Below the pieces are notes generated by a model. That model was not told where the DNA came from. It did not search any database and was given only the letters and a program-made list of their open reading frames with translations. From contig CALJES010000008.1 of the NCBI GenBank assembly GCA_938074205.1, forward strand, positions 62,001 through 126,000: 64,000 bases of DNA, written 5' to 3'. Made by a program: the position numbers and the translations under genes. Shown here one piece after another: positions 8,669 through 17,765 of the stretch. Within the stretch, counting starts at the first letter, position 1; each line of letters opens with the position of its first letter. This DNA is from an uncultured bacterium (GTDB lineage: Bacteria; Armatimonadota; UBA5829).

Positions 8669-8866
8669 TGGCTCACAGTCCGTCCATCGGAGCAGAATCT
8701 GCGATGCTCCCGCTCTTGCACCGCAGTTTGAGCCACATTGTACTGGAGACGCCACAATCTGTCAACAAAACACAAAGACAGCCACTAAGCCTTATACGGT
8801 TCAATCTCCTCAAATGATTCCCGTTTGCGAATTGGAAAAGGTTTCCAACCGCCACTCACTGGCACG

Positions 8867-9508
8867 TCAAGCAGCCAGGAACTGATTCTTGCCGCCGGCG
8901 AGCACATCCCTATAGATGGCCTCATATGTTGATGCCAACTTGCTGGGGGACTTGTAACATCGCACAACTCTCACGTCATCACCCAGCCCCGACCCTGTAA
9001 CAAGCGTGTTCGTAGCACCGGAGTCCTTTACAGAGTGAACAGTAGTTACAAATGCTCCTCCCATATCCCATTCTCTTACACACAACGCGTGCAGGTACAC
9101 GGCCGCCAGCCCAGGGCAGGCGTCGTTGATGTGGACAATGTCGGGCGACCAGCTTGGAACGATGGCTTTCAACCCTCCCAAAACGCCGCGAACAAGCAAC
9201 GCGCACCACTCGCCATCCTGTTTGTCAGACGGACTCCGAGTGTCCTCCTCATTACACACGAGATAGTGGAAGACACCCTCAATCAGTGACACGAACACGC
9301 TGACGCTGCGGATCGAGCCGTCCTCGAAGACTAAGGGCAATCGATCAATTACAGGCCGAGCATTTATACGGGCATCGTCCACTAAGGAGTGGTGCGCCAG
9401 CACGGCAATACGGGCATCGCTGTTCCTTGCCAACAAGCCTTTTGCCAGGGTGCGTCCGAAATCCCATTCAGGCTGCGGAGTTACAGCGTTCAGTATGAGA
9501 ATCCTCAA
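8867..9508 (-). CDS. Short GT5-like (glycogen/starch synthase N-domain) protein
   Basis: 213 residues. It begins MRILILNAVTPQPEWDFGRT and holds SPDIVHINDACPGLAAVYLH followed by VTTVHSVKDSG. This resembles the N-terminal Rossmann half of GT5/GT4 glycosyltransferases, where the family has PDxVHxHD and a TxHN-type loop. It ends SPSKLASTYEAIYRDVLAG, which looks like the end of such enzymes. The GT-B C-terminal nucleotide-sugar domain of about 200 residues is missing, and no such sequence follows. A functional glycosyltransferase is therefore doubtful. It may be a binding or regulatory relative, or the product of an in-frame internal deletion. No membrane segment is visible. Confidence 0.6.
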   Translation of the reverse strand: MRILILNAVTPQPEWDFGRTLAKGLLARNSDARIAVLAHHSLVDDARINARPVIDRLPLVFEDGSIRSVSVFVSLIEGVFHYLVCNEEDTRSPSDKQDGEWCALLVRGVLGGLKAIVPSWSPDIVHINDACPGLAAVYLHALCVREWDMGGAFVTTVHSVKDSGATNTLVTGSGLGDDVRVVRCYKSPSKLASTYEAIYRDVLAGGKNQFLAA

Positions 9509-9579
9509 GGCGTGCTGTTTCCTCCGTTGCTCAATCCGACTTAGGGGCTAATCACTTTAGATTATCGGCTGTGAAGCAT

Positions 9580-10488
9580 TCATTCGTTAGAGCTGTGCAA
9601 GGATTCACTACAGCAACCCGCTGAGAATGCGGCGCGTCGAAGCGTGATGTATGCGATCTCCGGGGGACAAAGCAACCGGATATGGAGTTTCGAAGTGCCG
9701 ACCCCGCGATTAACGAACAAAACGGTGCCGCCGCAATCGCGCCCGAGCAATTTCTTAAGGCGATCAGGCGTGTAAAGGCCATCGTTGAGCTTTTTGTGAT
9801 CTCGCATATGAGTCCACAGCACGCCCACACCCGGCATCCTAATCTGTCCACCGTGTGTGTGACCAGCAAGTATTAAATCTGCTCCGCGTGCTATGGCATC
9901 GGGTGCGGTTGAAGGGCAGTGCGTGAGAAAGATGATAAAATCCTCGGGGTCTACACTCGCGAAGGCGGACTCCAAATCTGCCAAACGGCTGTAGGGATCA
10001 TCCACACCAACCAGGGTAAGCAAGTCGCTTCCACGGCTCAACTTCATTGAAGAGTTTACGAGGAATCGAACGTCCTCGCGGGAAAGAACCTTGAGGAGTG
10101 CCTCTGTGTCCGTCCACGGTTTGTGTTCCGAGTTTCCCAAAACTGCGTATACCGTACGCTCTCGGCGTCTAACGGCATCTAGCAATCTATGAAATGGTTC
10201 GCCTGCGCGAGGAGTCTGAGTGATATCACCAGTGATCACGCATAGATCCACTTCCCGCTGGGAAACCAGCCTTGCGAGACGTTTCTCCAGTAGGCCAAAC
10301 TTGTTGATGTGTAGATCGGACAGGTGCAGAATGGTATAGCCATCGAAAGCGGCTGGGAGATGAGGAAATGATAACTCGAGCGATTTGACCCGGATGTCAA
10401 ATCGCTCTATCAGCACTCCGTAACCTGTGCACGCAGCAGTGGCGCCTCCTAGAGTAAGTATTGCAAAATCACCAGTTTGCAAGCTCAC
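9580..10488 (-). CDS. Membrane-proximal metallophosphoesterase (YaeI-like)
   Basis: 302 residues of the calcineurin-like phosphoesterase fold. Metal-binding motifs occur in order: HLSDLHIN near residue 55, VITGDITQ near 85, AVLGNSEH near 115, FLTHCP near 190 and LAGHTHGGQI near 210. These match the YaeI/YkuE group, which cleaves phosphoester bonds in lipids near the membrane. The third motif is normally GNHD or GNHE. Here the His is Ser, and a His follows two residues later, so the catalytic proton donor may be shifted or lost. The N-terminus has a weak hydrophobic stretch (FAILTLGGATAACTGYGVLI) that could act as a signal anchor. Confidence 0.87.
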   Translation of the reverse strand: MSLQTGDFAILTLGGATAACTGYGVLIERFDIRVKSLELSFPHLPAAFDGYTILHLSDLHINKFGLLEKRLARLVSQREVDLCVITGDITQTPRAGEPFHRLLDAVRRRERTVYAVLGNSEHKPWTDTEALLKVLSREDVRFLVNSSMKLSRGSDLLTLVGVDDPYSRLADLESAFASVDPEDFIIFLTHCPSTAPDAIARGADLILAGHTHGGQIRMPGVGVLWTHMRDHKKLNDGLYTPDRLKKLLGRDCGGTVLFVNRGVGTSKLHIRLLCPPEIAYITLRRAAFSAGCCSESLHSSNE

Positions 10489-10565
10489 CTACCTTTTTGC
10501 GAAAGTTTTTGTTTTTCGAAGCAAACTCGCTCGTATTGCATACGGAACAACATAGGAAATCCCAT

Positions 10566-11645
10566 CTAGCTCCGACCGGCATTTCTTCGAGCGCGGGCTA
10601 TTTGCTCCTCAGTGACCGGTTTTTCGAAGCTTCTGAAGCCGGCCAATCTGAAGCCGTGTTTGGCCGCGAGTCGGCTAATCTCCTCGACTTGTTCAATCGT
10701 GACGTTCTTGCCAAGCGTGTAGCATTCATAGCGACCTTCGAGAGCCAAGATCATGGTCTCACTCATGCAGGCATATGCGGTCTTGGGTGGAAAGCCGAAG
10801 TCGAAGTTAAAACTAACGTCCCCCGGCACCTCCACTACTCCCCCCTCGATTACTAGGACATCGTCTCGTTCTTCGACTACCCTTGCCGAAACGTCTCTCG
10901 GCCGCGCTATGTCGCAGACTACTGCGCCGCGCTTTATGTACTGTGGCTGAATGATTGCCTCGACCGCGCTTGATACTGTTATAACAATGTCGGCATCTCG
11001 AATGCCTTCGGCTACATCGGTAGTCGTTTCCACCTTTGCACTGACGCCGCCAAGTTGGTTTACAAGCTCCTTCAATCGATCCTCAGAAACATCGACCATT
11101 GTAAGAGCACTGCACGTTCTAGCCAACACCTGTGAGCAGGTCCAACCGATAGATCCTGCAGCGCCAACTACCGCGGCGTGAGCTTCTGAGGGGTCGATAC
11201 CCATCATCTCGGCAGCCTTAAGTGAGCCTTCGATTCCAGTGGCGACAGTGTAGCTGTTTCCCGTAGTGACAGCTATGTTCGAGCGTTTCGCTATAGTAAT
11301 GCCTCCATCGCCCACCACGGACGTATGCGCGCCAAGTCCTACGATTTTTGCCCCCACCTGCTCCGCCAATCTGACAGTATCGACGATTTTCTCGTAAACC
11401 TTTTCTAGAGGTAGATTTGCAAGCAGTCTGGGCGTCAGTGGGCAGCCCACGAACCAGCCCTCCGCTTCCGCCCCCGTGAGTGATTTCACACCCGTGATAT
11501 GTGAAACCACCATTGGGCTCTTGTGCTTCAAAGCCCACTCTATCCAGGATTCAGGGAACAATTTTACAAAAGGATACTTTCGCGCAACGTCTCGTTTGGC
11601 TGAGAGCGGGTGTATGACAAACGCGAACCTTTCCAAAGGCGACAC
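10566..11645 (-). CDS. Long-chain acyl-ACP reductase (AAR)-like dehydrogenase
   Basis: 359 residues, similar by eye to cyanobacterial acyl-ACP reductases, which make fatty aldehydes with NADPH. Shared landmarks are the start ERFAFVIHPLSA, TTGNSYTVATGI, the dinucleotide loop AAVVGAAGSIGWTCSQVLA near residue 155, and ACMSETMILALEG followed by GKNVTIEQVEEISRLAAKHG at the end. The AAR catalytic Cys is found in a stretch equivalent to the TTGN region and is not clearly placed here. The usual partner, aldehyde-deformylating oxygenase, is absent from the window. Some annotations would call it shikimate/quinate dehydrogenase-like because of the Rossmann domain. The start is GTG 11645. A terminator-like hairpin lies just upstream of it. 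Confidence 0.75.
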   Translation of the reverse strand: MSPLERFAFVIHPLSAKRDVARKYPFVKLFPESWIEWALKHKSPMVVSHITGVKSLTGAEAEGWFVGCPLTPRLLANLPLEKVYEKIVDTVRLAEQVGAKIVGLGAHTSVVGDGGITIAKRSNIAVTTGNSYTVATGIEGSLKAAEMMGIDPSEAHAAVVGAAGSIGWTCSQVLARTCSALTMVDVSEDRLKELVNQLGGVSAKVETTTDVAEGIRDADIVITVSSAVEAIIQPQYIKRGAVVCDIARPRDVSARVVEERDDVLVIEGGVVEVPGDVSFNFDFGFPPKTAYACMSETMILALEGRYECYTLGKNVTIEQVEEISRLAAKHGFRLAGFRSFEKPVTEEQIARARRNAGRS

Positions 11646-11654
11646 CTCGTACGT

Positions 11655-11686
11655 AAAAAGCGCAGCCGATTCGCTGCGGTTTTTTC
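11655..11686 (-). promoter_or_regulatory. Terminator-like hairpin in the leader of the AAR-like gene
   Basis: CGCAGC (11661-11666) pairs with GCTGCG (11673-11678). The stem is flanked by AAAAAG on one side and GGTTTTTT on the other, so there are T runs on both strands. It ends about 10 nt before the start codon of the leftward gene. No gene ends here on either strand, so an attenuator is more likely than a terminator for a neighbour. Confidence 0.45.
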
Positions 11687-11853
11687 AACAGTTCTCTGTG
11701 TTGCAACCACGTTATTCTACACTATACAGATGCTTGGCTCAACTCAGATCTAAGGGATCTGCAGTCTTGCCCGCGCAACTCAAAAAGATCTTCGTAATCT
11801 GTTAATCGGGTATTTCCCCATCGCGGCCAAATAGGAATTCGTAGCATGTGCAG

Positions 11854-11882
11854 TTGACAATGCTGCGCTTGCGGGTGACAAT
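11854..11882 (+). promoter_or_regulatory. Candidate sigma-70 promoter of the beta-helix gene
   Basis: A perfect TTGACA (11854-11859) is followed after 17 bases by GACAAT (11877-11882). The start codon at 11925 lies about 43 bases beyond, and GGAGAG before it could serve as the ribosome site. Confidence 0.5.
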
Positions 11883-11924
11883 GATGATGTTAACGCAGCC
11901 GGAAAGAATGGAGAGATCAGGCAG

Positions 11925-14900
11925 ATGGTATTCCGAAGAGGGTTCTTGCCCGCGTTGCTCGTGGCTCTGTGCGTCACGCTCATTTCCTCGTCCTCCCAGT
12001 CTGCAGTAATCCGAGTCAAACCGTATGGCGACGATTCGAATGACGGCTCCTCCTGGGAACTTGCTAAGAAGACCATCACGGCAGCAATTGCCGGTGCATT
12101 TTCTGGCGATGAGATCTGGGTTGCGGCTGGTGTGTACTACGAGCGAATCACCCTTAAAGACGGTGTCGCAATCTACGGCGGCTTCGCAGGCAATGAGACT
12201 GAACGCGGGCAGAGAAACTGGACAACCAACGAGAGCATACTGGACGGCAACCAGCAAGGTTCGGTAGTTGTGTCGCCGTTAGGCGCCGGTCAAACTACGC
12301 GTATTGACGGCTTTGTGGTTCGAGGCGGGAACTCGCCCAACGTTGGCGGAGGCATACACTGCTCAGCCTCATCTCCTGTTATTGCTAACAACACGATAAT
12401 TGACAACAGCGCGGAACGTGGCGGCGCGATATCCTGCCTCGGTTCATCTCCTACGATTTCAAACAACACGATAAGCGGCAACAGCGCCAAGTACTACGGC
12501 GGTGGTATATTTTGTGCCGGGTCGTCGCCCGCAATATTCAATAATACAATCACGGGATGCAGTGCAGCAGCCGGCGGCGGAATATGCTGCCAGAGTTCGT
12601 CATCTCCAAGGGTTGTGAACAACATTATAGCCTACAACAGTTCCGGGATCTTCGTGTCGGGCAGCAATCCCGTTTTCAGAAACAACTGCGCATACAACCC
12701 CGGTGGTTACAGCTACTCAGGCGTATCTGCAGACCCAACTGACATTCAGTTAGATCCCGTACTTACTGCAGTTGGGTACGGACAGGTGCACATTTAACCT
12801 GACTCTCCTTGTGTTGACGCTGGCGATGACAGTGTGGTGCAGCCTGGGTGGGTTGACATGGATGGTCAGGCTCGGACTCAGGGAGCGCACGTGGATATTG
12901 GCGCGGACGAGTCCGACGGGACGGTGTGGCAATTTAGTCCCCGTGTTGTTTATGTCAGCACTTCAGGAAATGATTCGAACGACGGCCTGAGCTGGTCGAG
13001 TGCGAAGCGAAGTGTGCAGGCTGGAATAGACGCAGCTGCTGCGCTGCTGGGTGCGGAGGTATGGGTAGCTGCCGAGGTATACAATGAGCGAATAGCGCTG
13101 CGGCGGTACGTGCACGTCTATGGCGGGTTTGCTGGGAGTGAAGATGCGAGGGACGAGCGCGATCGATTTACGAATACAACGGTGCTTGACGGCAATGAGG
13201 CTGGGAGCGTTGTGACGGCTTCCGGAATACCGTACCGCACCGCTACAATTGACGGTTTCACGGTTCGGAATGGCAAGGCAAGCAATGGGGGTGGAATATA
13301 CTGCTATTACTCATCTCCTATGATTTCGAATAACGCTGTCTCAGATAACAATGGATATGGAGTTTACTGCTCCCACTATTCATCCCCTGAGATTTCCAAC
13401 AACGAGATCTCTGGGAACACGGGTGGGGGAATATATTCCGAAAACTCTTCCCCGACAATCTCAACCAACCAGATAGTCGGCAATGCCGCGGACTACGGAG
13501 GTGGCATCAGATGCTACAGCTCATCTCCAACAGTTTCGAACAACACCATAGCGGCGAACAGTGCATAAAGAGGCGGTGGTATATACTGCTCAAATTCGAC
13601 CCCCAGCATATGTGACAACGCGATAGTGGAAAACCGTGCGTCGTTACTTGGAGGTGCAGCTATATGCTGCGAAGGCTCATCTGCCACTATTCGAGACAAC
13701 AGGATATACAGCAATTGCGCGCCGTCTGGCAGTGGCGCAATATACTGCTTCGCCTCAGAGGCTGTTATTTCTGGCAACACGATAGCTGGCAACAGCGCCG
13801 CATCCGGAGGAGCTATAGCGATCTTCAACGGCTATGGACGACCCGTTACGATTTCCAAAAACACGCTATCAGGCAACACAGCGCTCGGTGCTGGCGGGGC
13901 GATATACTGCACGAACTCTTCCGCGACGATATCAAACAACGTTATCACTGGCAACAATGCCTCCATAAGCGCATCAATGTACTGTTACGAGTCATCGATT
14001 GTGTTCTCGAACAATACGGTAGCTGTCAACAGCGCCACGACCGGCGGGGCGTTGTCGTGTTCCTACGTTTCCGGTACGATTTCGAATAACATCATTTCAT
14101 TCAACACTTCCGGAATCTCAGATTCGGGCAGTAACCTTCTTCTCAAGAACAACTGCGTATACAACCCCGAAGGCTACGACTACTCCCACATTTCACCAGG
14201 TGAAAACGATATCTCTGTGGACCCGGTTTTTGTGTCTCTAAGCAAAGGTGATTACCGTTTGCTCGGAATCTCGCCTTGCATAAACTCAGGCTGGAACGAT
14301 GCGCCTGGCCTGTACGAAACCGATGCGGACGGACTTCCTCGGATATGGCGTGGGGTAGTAGACATCGGGGCATATGAGTATCATCCTCGGCGACTTGGCG
14401 AAATCAAACTCCTCGAAGACGAATGCGCGGTAACCACCGAATCAGCGATGGTGACGGCGGTTTTTGGCAACGTTTTCTACGTGGAAAGTCCGAACAGGAC
14501 AGCTGGGATGCGTGTTTACAGACAGAACCACGGGGTGACACAGGGAGCATTGGTAAGCGTGCGAGGCATAATCGGAACAAATGCAGACACTGAGCGTTAC
14601 ATTGAGGCAGCTGAAGTGACGATTTTGGGCACCGGCGCTGTCGAGCCGCTGGCGATGCGCAACCAATTCGTAGGCGGAGCGGACTTGCTGCTGCCTGGCG
14701 CAAAGTGGGTGACTGTGTCCTACGGGCAGAAGGGCGTTGAAGATGGGTATGGCCTGAACAATATCGGTCTGCTGGTAACAACTTGGGGCAAGGTCTCCGA
14801 AGCTGATGCGTATGAAGGTTGCTTCAGGATAAATGATGGATTTGGTGCGAGCACCAAATGCATTGTGCCGGAGGGAACCGCGGTTCCAGAGGTTGGCGAT

Positions 14901-15017
14901 TGGGTAGGCGTGACAGGTATATCCTCCTGCGAGAACGCTGGGGGACAGGTGCACAGATTGATTCGCCTGCGAGGACAAAGTGATATAGCCGTGTTCAAGC
15001 ACGCCCCGGAGGGGTGA
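11925..15017 (+). pseudogene. Giant secreted right-handed beta-helix protein, interrupted by two in-frame TAA codons
   Basis: One reading frame of 1,031 codons is broken only at TAA 12796-12798 and TAA 13566-13568. Pieces are 11925-12797, the following block to 13568, and the block to 15017. The frame starts with a signal peptide (MVFRRGFLPALLVALCVTLI). Two homologous units follow, each opening with a DDSNDGSSW/NDSNDGLSW motif, then a YGGFAG motif, then rows like NNTISGNSA and GGGIYC, the coils of a parallel beta-helix. The first TAA replaces a residue in HI-x-PDSPCVDAG, normally Gln (CAA). The second replaces X in NSA-x-RGGGIYC. The last 210 residues (from about 14390) form a paired OB-like module also seen at 47.1-47.7 kb. 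Intact relatives would be surface adhesins or polysaccharide lyases. As read, only a first-unit fragment of 290 residues would be made. Confidence 0.85.
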
Positions 15018-15110
15018 CGTTCGGATTTAGCCTTCGGTAATTGTCTGCGCTTTTGGTTTTAGACCGTGTGTTTTGCGCTACGGGACTGCGAAGCGATATC
15101 ATAAGTTCCA

Positions 15111-16718
15111 ATGCGCGCCAAGAGTGCCGGCTGCCTAACAAGATCCATTGCTGCATTATTAGCCCTCGCCTTTGCGGCTGGGATTCTGCTGCGCTTGTAT
15201 GTACCTCTATGGGTCTGCGCTGCTGTTGCAGTCTTAGGGGCGCTAGTGTGCACACGAGTTATTCAGGATAAACCTCGAAGCACGCTAGGAATACTGGCCG
15301 CGGTTTTCTTCCTCGGCTCTTGGAGATACGACGTCGCGGTCAGGGCACCTACAAGTGATATATCCCGGCTCATTTCTTTTGTATCAGCGGTTCAAGGTGC
15401 CGTTGCCTCTGATCCACAAACCACAGGGGCGCATACGAGCTTCGTCCTCCTAGTCGAACGCGCAAAGACCTTCACCGGTTGGGTGCACGCCACAGGCAGG
15501 GTGATGGTGAACTTGTACGCCGACTGCGATTCCGCCTATATGAGGCACTTCGCGGTCGGCGCCAAGCTCGCAGGTACAACTTTGGAATACGGCGACAAGA
15601 TCATAATGCGGGCACGGCTGTATGCACCCTCTCCGCCGACAAATCCGTTCGGTTTTTCCTGGAAGAACTATCTTTCTCGAAAAGGCATATACACCTGCGC
15701 AAGTATTTCTCACAGAGAACAAATACAAAATCTGCGCGAGCAGGGAGGAAACGCTTTAGTTCGCCTCGTCTTGAGGGGACGACGTGCGCTGGTAGACGCC
15801 ATCCATCGGGTTTACCCATCACCGGAAAACTCCGTCATTGCAGGCATGATTTTGGGCACATATGCATATCTGCCTACGGATGTGCTGCGCGATTTCTGCA
15901 GAACCGGCACCTTACACCTGCTTGCCGCCTCGGGCTATAACTGCTGGATATTGGTATTCCTACTAAACCCTTTGCTGAGGTGGATAAAGATTCTTCCTAA
16001 GTGGAGATGGGTGGCGATAATAGCAGCGCTCATATTCTACGTCCTGGCAGTTGGAGGAAAGCCTTCATTGGTGAGGGCAGCGGTTATGGCATCTCTTGGA
16101 TTGTTGGCCAGGTTCCTCAAACGAGCGCCGGATGCTAAGAATCTCTTCTTCGTTGCGGCAACGGTGATACTGGCAATAGAGCCGTCCGACCTTTTTGACA
16201 TCGGCTTTCAACTTTCTTTCCTAGCTGTCTGGGGCATCATTAATATCAGTCCAATGCTTGGTGCTGTCAAAATGCTTCGTAGTGCAGGAATTGTAGGCCT
16301 AAACGCTCCTAGGGGAAGAAAATCGACTTCATTACTTGTTCGAAAGATATTAGCAGGATTGGGAGCGACAGCGATCGCAACGGTATCGGTTATGCTGGTG
16401 ACTGCTCCGGTCATAGCTTATTATTTTAACTATGTTTCGCTGGTTGCTTTGCCGGCAAACCTTGCCGTGGAGCTGACAGTGCCGCTGGTATTCGGTGCTG
16501 GCCTGCTTTCGCCTGTTGCGACGGAGGTGCTCAGCTATGCGGGCACTGCGGTAACTCGCATCATGCTCCAGGTGGTAAGTTACCTTGCAGACTTACGGTT
16601 TAGCGCGCTTTCGGTTCCGTCTCCGCCAGTCCTAGCTATCGGCGGGTATTATCTTTTGCTATACAGTGTCCTATGCTGGCTAAAACTCAAAGTTGGACGA
16701 GATGGGACGAATAAATAA
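15111..16718 (+). CDS. comEC: ComEC/Rec2 membrane channel for DNA uptake (permease part)
   Basis: 535 residues. ComEC moves single-stranded DNA across the inner membrane during natural transformation. The start has three hydrophobic helices, followed by a soluble OB-like DUF4131 region (about 90-190, including FGFSWKNYLSRKGIYTCA). The competence domain follows with family marks SVIAGMILGTYAYLP, TGTLHLLAASGYN (usually H-x-L-A-V/I-S-G-x-H), KPSLVRAAVMASLGLLAR and DLFDIGFQLSFLAVWGI. About nine further membrane segments run to the end. The metallo-beta-lactamase domain that most ComEC proteins carry at the C-terminus is absent here and is encoded by the overlapping next gene. The conserved His after the SG in the family is Asn in this protein (SGYN). 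Confidence 0.9.
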   Translation: MRAKSAGCLTRSIAALLALAFAAGILLRLYVPLWVCAAVAVLGALVCTRVIQDKPRSTLGILAAVFFLGSWRYDVAVRAPTSDISRLISFVSAVQGAVASDPQTTGAHTSFVLLVERAKTFTGWVHATGRVMVNLYADCDSAYMRHFAVGAKLAGTTLEYGDKIIMRARLYAPSPPTNPFGFSWKNYLSRKGIYTCASISHREQIQNLREQGGNALVRLVLRGRRALVDAIHRVYPSPENSVIAGMILGTYAYLPTDVLRDFCRTGTLHLLAASGYNCWILVFLLNPLLRWIKILPKWRWVAIIAALIFYVLAVGGKPSLVRAAVMASLGLLARFLKRAPDAKNLFFVAATVILAIEPSDLFDIGFQLSFLAVWGIINISPMLGAVKMLRSAGIVGLNAPRGRKSTSLLVRKILAGLGATAIATVSVMLVTAPVIAYYFNYVSLVALPANLAVELTVPLVFGAGLLSPVATEVLSYAGTAVTRIMLQVVSYLADLRFSALSVPSPPVLAIGGYYLLLYSVLCWLKLKVGRDGTNK

Positions 16719-17619
16719 AGATATGAGACGCTTGCTCAGAAACCAGATTAATTCCGCCCAGAGGAATGTCCTGCTTGCGGCGGCGGTATTGACCGCTGCC
16801 ATATGGGCTTATGCGCTTGCTCCCACTGACTCGCGGCTGACGCTGACTGTGTTAGATGTTGGAGAGGGACTCTGTGCAGTGCTTCGTACACCAACCGGAA
16901 AGACTGTGGTGGTCGATTGTGGCACTTCGAGTTGGCGAGACGATCGAGCTGTAGGTTCGAAACTCGCCGGCCTGTACTTGCAAAGTATAGGGGCCAACGT
17001 GATAGACTTGGCTGTTCTCACACATCCTCATTGGGATCACATCAGCGGCTATCCCAGTCTTCTTAAAATGATTCCCGCCAAGATGGTGTTGGAGCTCGGT
17101 GGCACAGAAGACTGCCCTGAGTACGACGATTTCAGTAGTGCGGTCAGGATGTGTAGTGCGCAGCGTTATCTAGCCCGGCGAGGGCAAGTGCTCAGCACAC
17201 AAGATGGTGTACGCATATATGTACTCAACCCTGATCTGTCGCGAACGTACGAAGACCTAAATAACAGGTCCATTGTGCTGCGCGTGGTGTACAAACGAAA
17301 GGCGTTCCTATTGTCTGGTGACATCGAGGAGCCTGCTCAGCGTTACATTTTGGAATCGGGCGCGAATGTTCGGTCACAGGTACTACTAGTGGGGCATCAC
17401 GGCTCCCAGGCATCGTGCTCGAGGGAGTGGCTCTCTGCTGTCAAGCCTGTTGCGGCGATAATATCCTGTGGGAGGCGCAATCAGCACGGACATCCGTCAC
17501 CAATAGTAATAAAACGCCTCCAAGATATGGGTGTTCGTGTATATAGAACCGATACAGACGGAGCAATCGCCATTTCTACGGATGGGAAACGTCTTTTCGT
17601 TCGCACCTTCAAGAAGTAG
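16702..17619 (+). CDS. Metallo-beta-lactamase-fold partner of ComEC (detached C-terminal domain)
   Basis: 305 residues. An N-terminal membrane anchor (about residues 18-36) precedes an MBL domain of the ComEC/DNA-uptake type. Motifs are LTVLDVGEGLCAVLRTP, VVVDCGTS, the metal site THPHWDHISGYP, FLLSGDIEEPAQ and VLLVGHHGSQASC, ending with the HGHPSPIVIKRL segment. In full-length ComEC this domain is proposed to degrade the non-transported DNA strand. The gene overlaps the permease gene by 17 nt, so the two are translated together and probably reassemble as one machine. ATG 16702 was chosen because it lies right at the overlap. TTG 16693 and ATG 16723 are alternatives. The anchor would place the nuclease domain outside the membrane. 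Confidence 0.88.
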   Translation: MGRINKDMRRLLRNQINSAQRNVLLAAAVLTAAIWAYALAPTDSRLTLTVLDVGEGLCAVLRTPTGKTVVVDCGTSSWRDDRAVGSKLAGLYLQSIGANVIDLAVLTHPHWDHISGYPSLLKMIPAKMVLELGGTEDCPEYDDFSSAVRMCSAQRYLARRGQVLSTQDGVRIYVLNPDLSRTYEDLNNRSIVLRVVYKRKAFLLSGDIEEPAQRYILESGANVRSQVLLVGHHGSQASCSREWLSAVKPVAAIISCGRRNQHGHPSPIVIKRLQDMGVRVYRTDTDGAIAISTDGKRLFVRTFKK

Positions 17620-17765
17620 CGTGAAACTGCCGTCGACAACCCAGCATTGATCGCGCCCTGGCAAAACTACTCGATTTAGATACTTGGAGCCTGATTTTTG
17701 GCAGCCGAGTTCGCCATAATTATGATTGGAAGCTTGGTATAGAAAACGCGAGGAAAGCTCCTCAT

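Noticed and set aside
11925-15017. TAA reassigned as a sense codon
   Set aside because: TAA ends dnaG, rpoD and other normal genes here, so it is a working stop codon. Recoding at only two sites of one gene is less likely than nonsense mutation.
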